Source: SYLG01 sp965226945 (GTDB lineage: Bacteria > Planctomycetota > Planctomycetia > Gemmatales > Gemmataceae). From it: a stretch of DNA of 64,000 nucleotides. Every line of letters begins with the position of its first letter. Position 1 is the first letter of the stretch. A program made the position numbers and the translations under genes. Positions 61,646 to 64,000 of this stretch are shown here, one piece after another. Below the pieces are notes generated by a model. That model was not told the origin of the DNA. It searched no databases and saw only the letters and a list, made by a program, of their open reading frames with translations. The DNA lies in contig OZ245717.1 in the NCBI GenBank assembly GCA_965226945.1, positions 7,936,001 through 8,000,000 on the forward strand. Direction: 5' to 3'.

Positions 61646-62530
61646 ATGCAGCCGGTCCGCCGATCTGGTTACACGATCGTGGAATTGCTGGTGGTGCTTG
61701 GCATCATTGGAATATTACTTGGGCTGCTCATTCCCGCGGTGGCAGTGGTTCGTGACCGAGCCCTCAGAGCAGGCTGCGCCAACAATTTGAGGCAAATCGG
61801 TCTCGCCTCGCATGCCTACCAAAGTTCTTTCGGTTGTTTTCCACCGCTTTCTCGCCCCAGCGCGGAAGGGCCGAAAAGTGGTCTTTTGGGATGGCAGGTC
61901 TTGATACTGCCGCAGCTTGAACAAGAGGCTCACTACCGGACGGCCATGGAAGCCAGTGCCTCGGAACCGGATGTCTTCAAAAATCCCCCGCATACCGGAA
62001 GCACGGCGATTGTTCCTACCTATGTTTGCTCAGCCGACGCACGCCTCCTTGCTCCTATACGAATTTCCCAAGGATTTTTGAGCGCGCTCACCTCCTATGT
62101 CGGAATTGCGGGAGCACCGGGGCATACGGGAATATTTGATGGTGATGGCACGAAGCTCTCGGAAATCCTGGACGGGCTGGGAAACACCATCATGGTCTCC
62201 GAGAGGCCGCCTCCCCAGGATGCAAGTGCCGGGCCATGGTATTTTGGGTTCGCCGGAATGGGCGGGAATGGTCCGAACATCACCATGGCCTTGTCTGAAC
62301 CGCAAGCGCATCCTTTCCTGGATCCAGGAGGCTGCCGACCTGGCGGGTTTCCCCTGGGACCGGGAAGATTGGACAATCCCTGCGACCGATTCCATCTCTG
62401 GAGCTTGCACAAGGGCGGCGCCAATTTCCTGTTTTGTGATGGTGCCGTGAGATTCCTGCCTTACTCAGCCCATTCCATGATGGAGGCGCTGGCAAGCCGC
62501 GCCGGTCATGAAATCGTTGAGTTGCCTTAA
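61646..62530 (+). CDS. DUF1559 prepilin-like protein
   Basis: Planctomycete pseudopilin-type protein, probably inserted in the inner membrane and processed by a prepilin peptidase. The 294 residues start with the type IV N-methylation-like segment SGYTIVELLVVLGIIGILLG, with Glu at position 5 of the mature helix. RAGCANNLRQIGLASHAYQ then marks the DUF1559 family. The C-terminal H-X9-DG signature is present as LWSLHKGGANFLFCDGAVRF. GAAAGG precedes the ATG. These proteins are numerous in planctomycete genomes and their function is still unknown. Confidence 0.93.
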   Translation: MQPVRRSGYTIVELLVVLGIIGILLGLLIPAVAVVRDRALRAGCANNLRQIGLASHAYQSSFGCFPPLSRPSAEGPKSGLLGWQVLILPQLEQEAHYRTAMEASASEPDVFKNPPHTGSTAIVPTYVCSADARLLAPIRISQGFLSALTSYVGIAGAPGHTGIFDGDGTKLSEILDGLGNTIMVSERPPPQDASAGPWYFGFAGMGGNGPNITMALSEPQAHPFLDPGGCRPGGFPLGPGRLDNPCDRFHLWSLHKGGANFLFCDGAVRFLPYSAHSMMEALASRAGHEIVELP

Positions 62531-62787
62531 AGGGGAGTTGCCGCCACCGCCCGACCGTCACGGATAGGATCCTGCTGAAGTGAACCACCGCACCAGGCCA
62601 GCTTGTGGGAAAATTCCGGTGCCGACCCAAGCTCGATTTGATTCATCGCGAATCTCGTCTCTCGGCCCGATGCTAGTTTGGCTTTTGCCAGCCCATGTTA
62701 TTTCACTCCGGCCATTGTTAAAGGCCCCTCACCGCCTAAGAAACACTGATGGCCACTGGCGGCCAATTTTCTTAAGGGGTAGGTCAC

Positions 62788-63273
62788 GTGCAAGGTCATC
62801 CGGATGTCATTGAGGGACTCAATCGCGCACTCACGATTGAACTCACGGCGATCAATCAATATTTCATCCAGGCGAGAATGTGCAAAAATTGGGGCTTTTT
62901 GAAGCTTGGCCAAAAGCACTACCAGGAGTCGATCGGCGAGATGAAGCATGCCGACAAGATCATCGAGCGGATTTTGTTCCTGGAAGGCGTGCCCGAGATC
63001 GCCCGTTATGACGTCATCCGCGTCGGTGCGGACGTCAAGGAGCAGTTCGAGAACGACCTGAAGCTTGAGCAATCGGGCGTAAACGCTTACAACGCGCTGG
63101 CGGAACTGGCAGTGCGGCTCAAGGACAACGGCACTCGCGAACTCGCGTCGCAGATCCTGGTCGAATCGGAAGAACATGTCGACTGGCTGGAGACCCAGCT
63201 CAATGTGATCAATACGATCGGCATTGAAAAGTATTTACAAAGCCAGCTCGGACACGAGGAAGGCGGCCACTAG
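62788..63273 (+). CDS. bfr: Bacterioferritin
   Basis: Haem-containing iron-storage protein forming a 24-subunit shell. The 161 residues show the four-helix bundle with ferroxidase ligands: LTIELTAINQYFIQARMC (Glu18), SIGEMKHADKIIERI (Glu51 and His54, plus the haem-axial Met52), LKLEQSGVNAYNAL (Glu94) and LVESEEHVDWLETQL (Glu127 and His130). Numbering is approximate by family alignment. The start is GTG at 62788 with AAGGGG about 9 bases upstream. It is convergent with the bfd gene, its usual partner. No Fur-box-like sequence was found upstream of bfr. Confidence 0.95.
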   Translation: MQGHPDVIEGLNRALTIELTAINQYFIQARMCKNWGFLKLGQKHYQESIGEMKHADKIIERILFLEGVPEIARYDVIRVGADVKEQFENDLKLEQSGVNAYNALAELAVRLKDNGTRELASQILVESEEHVDWLETQLNVINTIGIEKYLQSQLGHEEGGH

Positions 63274-63294
63274 GGCGAGGACCCCTTCGAAACG

Positions 63295-63327
63295 AAAAAG
63301 GCCGCCATTCCAATGAGAATGGCGGCC
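63295..63327 (-). terminator. Terminator between bfr and bfd
   Basis: A perfect 11-bp stem (63300-63310 with 63317-63327) with a 6-nt loop. On the minus strand it is followed by five T residues, so it mainly ends the bfd transcript and perhaps also bfr. Confidence 0.8.
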
Positions 63328-63387
63328 ACGTTGTGGGCCAGTGGGTACGGTGGCTTGGGGGCTTGGCTTTTTGGTGAGCGTTTGAGA

Positions 63388-63688
63388 TCAGGCGACGGCA
63401 AGTGCGGCAGGCATCGCAGGTGAAGTTGGAATCGCGGGCGCGGTAGGCATGCTGGATATGGCGGGAGAGTAGAGGCTCAAATACATCGAGAGCTTCTTGT
63501 GACAGGCGTTACAGCCGTCCCCCGCTCCCGTCTTCAGTCGAATTTCCTTGACGGTCTTGATTTCAAAACGAGTGATGGCGTGGATCACCTCGTCCTCGGT
63601 CACTCCCAGACATCGGCAAATCAGATCGCCGTGAGACCCGGAACAGGCATTCGGGCAGGAGCCACATTGCTTGGAACAGGAATTCATG
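63388..63688 (-). CDS. bfd: Bacterioferritin-associated ferredoxin
   Basis: Small [2Fe-2S] protein that reduces bacterioferritin iron for release when iron is scarce. From the ATG at 63688 it has 99 residues. The BFD cysteines appear as LICRCLGVTEDEVIHAI and TGAGDGCNACHKKL, giving the C-x-C and C-x2-C pattern of the domain. An extra N-terminal cluster, CSKQCGSCPNAC, and an Ala/Pro tail of about 25 residues are unusual. The upstream in-frame extension to 63780 is not used because the short start fits the family and a Fur-box-like site lies in front of it. Confidence 0.88.
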
Positions 63689-63705
63689 GAAAGCCCTACA
63701 AGACT

Positions 63706-63720
63706 GAGACTCAATCTCAA
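63706..63720 (-). promoter_or_regulatory. Fur-box-like operator in front of bfd
   Basis: TGAGACTCAATCTCA matches the 7-1-7 Fur inverted repeat TGAGAATCATTCTCA at 13 of 15 positions and lies 18 bp before the bfd start. Fur-controlled expression in iron limitation is known for bfd genes elsewhere. Confidence 0.55.
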
Positions 63721-63869
63721 CAAGGGAATATTAGCCTGAAGCCGCCTTGGGGTCAATCCCCCACGAGCCAACTCACCCAAGGCGTTGGGACACTCTCATC
63801 GGATTGCTAATTTCTGATAACGACTGACATACGATTGTTCAAGCAGCAGACTGCGAGACCAACCACACG

Positions 63870-64000
63870 CTAACCTTTACACCAGAATGACTTACGAAGA
63901 ATTTCCCCCTCGGCGCCTGGTCGAATAGCAGGTCTATCGCCCCAGTAGACGGCCACATTCAGGTGGTTTGCAATGTGTGCTGTTTCCGGGTGAATGATCA
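63870..64000 (-). CDS. C-terminal end of an unidentified gene running off the right edge
   Basis: The minus-strand frame is open from the window end to TAG at 63872-63870 and reads IIHPETAHIANHLNVAVYWG, then DRPAIRPGAEGEILRKSFWC. About 43 codons are visible, with coding-like composition. Too little remains to name it. The gap from 63721 to 63869 shows nothing else. Confidence 0.4.
   Translation of the reverse strand, partial: IIHPETAHIANHLNVAVYWGDRPAIRPGAEGEILRKSFWCKG

Noticed and set aside
1..64000. CRISPR arrays, rRNA and complete tRNA genes
   Set aside because: No regularly spaced short repeats, rRNA motifs or full cloverleaf sequences were seen on either strand.

Overview
The window looks like chromosomal DNA from a planctomycete (Planctomycetota, probably a Gemmatales/Isosphaerales-type organism). 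This is inferred from lineage-typical features. They include a TIGR03009-type exported protein, a DUF1559 prepilin-like protein, two very large exported proteins with an N-terminal LEDRLVP/LESRLVP motif, an HpnC/HpnD squalene pair and a B12-dependent ribonucleotide reductase. Several genes have TTG or GTG starts placed by good Shine-Dalgarno sequences. No rRNA, complete tRNA or CRISPR array was seen.

Layout: 1-9.7 kb is a minus-strand block with partial glgC, a protoporphyrinogen oxidase, a NYN-domain protein, two small exported planctomycete proteins, a DsbD-like thiol reductase and a thioredoxin-NHL protein. 9.8-24.7 kb is plus-strand: a large membrane protein, dcd, nrdJ and a PduO-type cobalamin adenosyltransferase (a deoxynucleotide/adenosylcobalamin group), a 65-bp tandem repeat, a sugar isomerase-like protein, a PHP-like protein, guaB and small exported or unknown proteins. 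24.9-31.6 kb is minus-strand: an M16 protease, a sugar transferase, a double receiver protein, and the ATPase and T subunits of an ECF/cobalt-type transporter. An L-lactate permease follows on the plus strand.

34-42.7 kb is the accessory part. It holds a 1375-residue four-enzyme hemicellulase (CE6-GH43-carbohydrate-binding-GH10-CE1), an IS3 fragment, and two copies of one IS4-type element in the same orientation. One copy is an internally deleted derivative with perfect ends. The other is full length but has three in-frame stops and a disrupted right end. Between them lies an AT-richer orphan gene for a two-membrane-segment, coiled-coil protein, a composite-transposon-like layout. 43-58 kb returns to core-like content: a VOC protein, a 1597-residue repeat protein, gamma-glutamyltransferase, hpnC-hpnD, a lipoprotein and an oxidoreductase. 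It ends with an MBG/DUF4114 exported protein preceded by an almost ideal sigma-54 promoter with two upstream direct repeats.

An IS1634-type element (58.3-60.3 kb) separates that gene from a two-gene unit, a LolA-like membrane-anchored protein plus a DUF1559 prepilin-like protein. The window closes with a convergent bacterioferritin/bacterioferritin-associated ferredoxin pair for iron storage and release. A good Fur-box match lies in front of bfd, and a truncated gene runs off the right edge.
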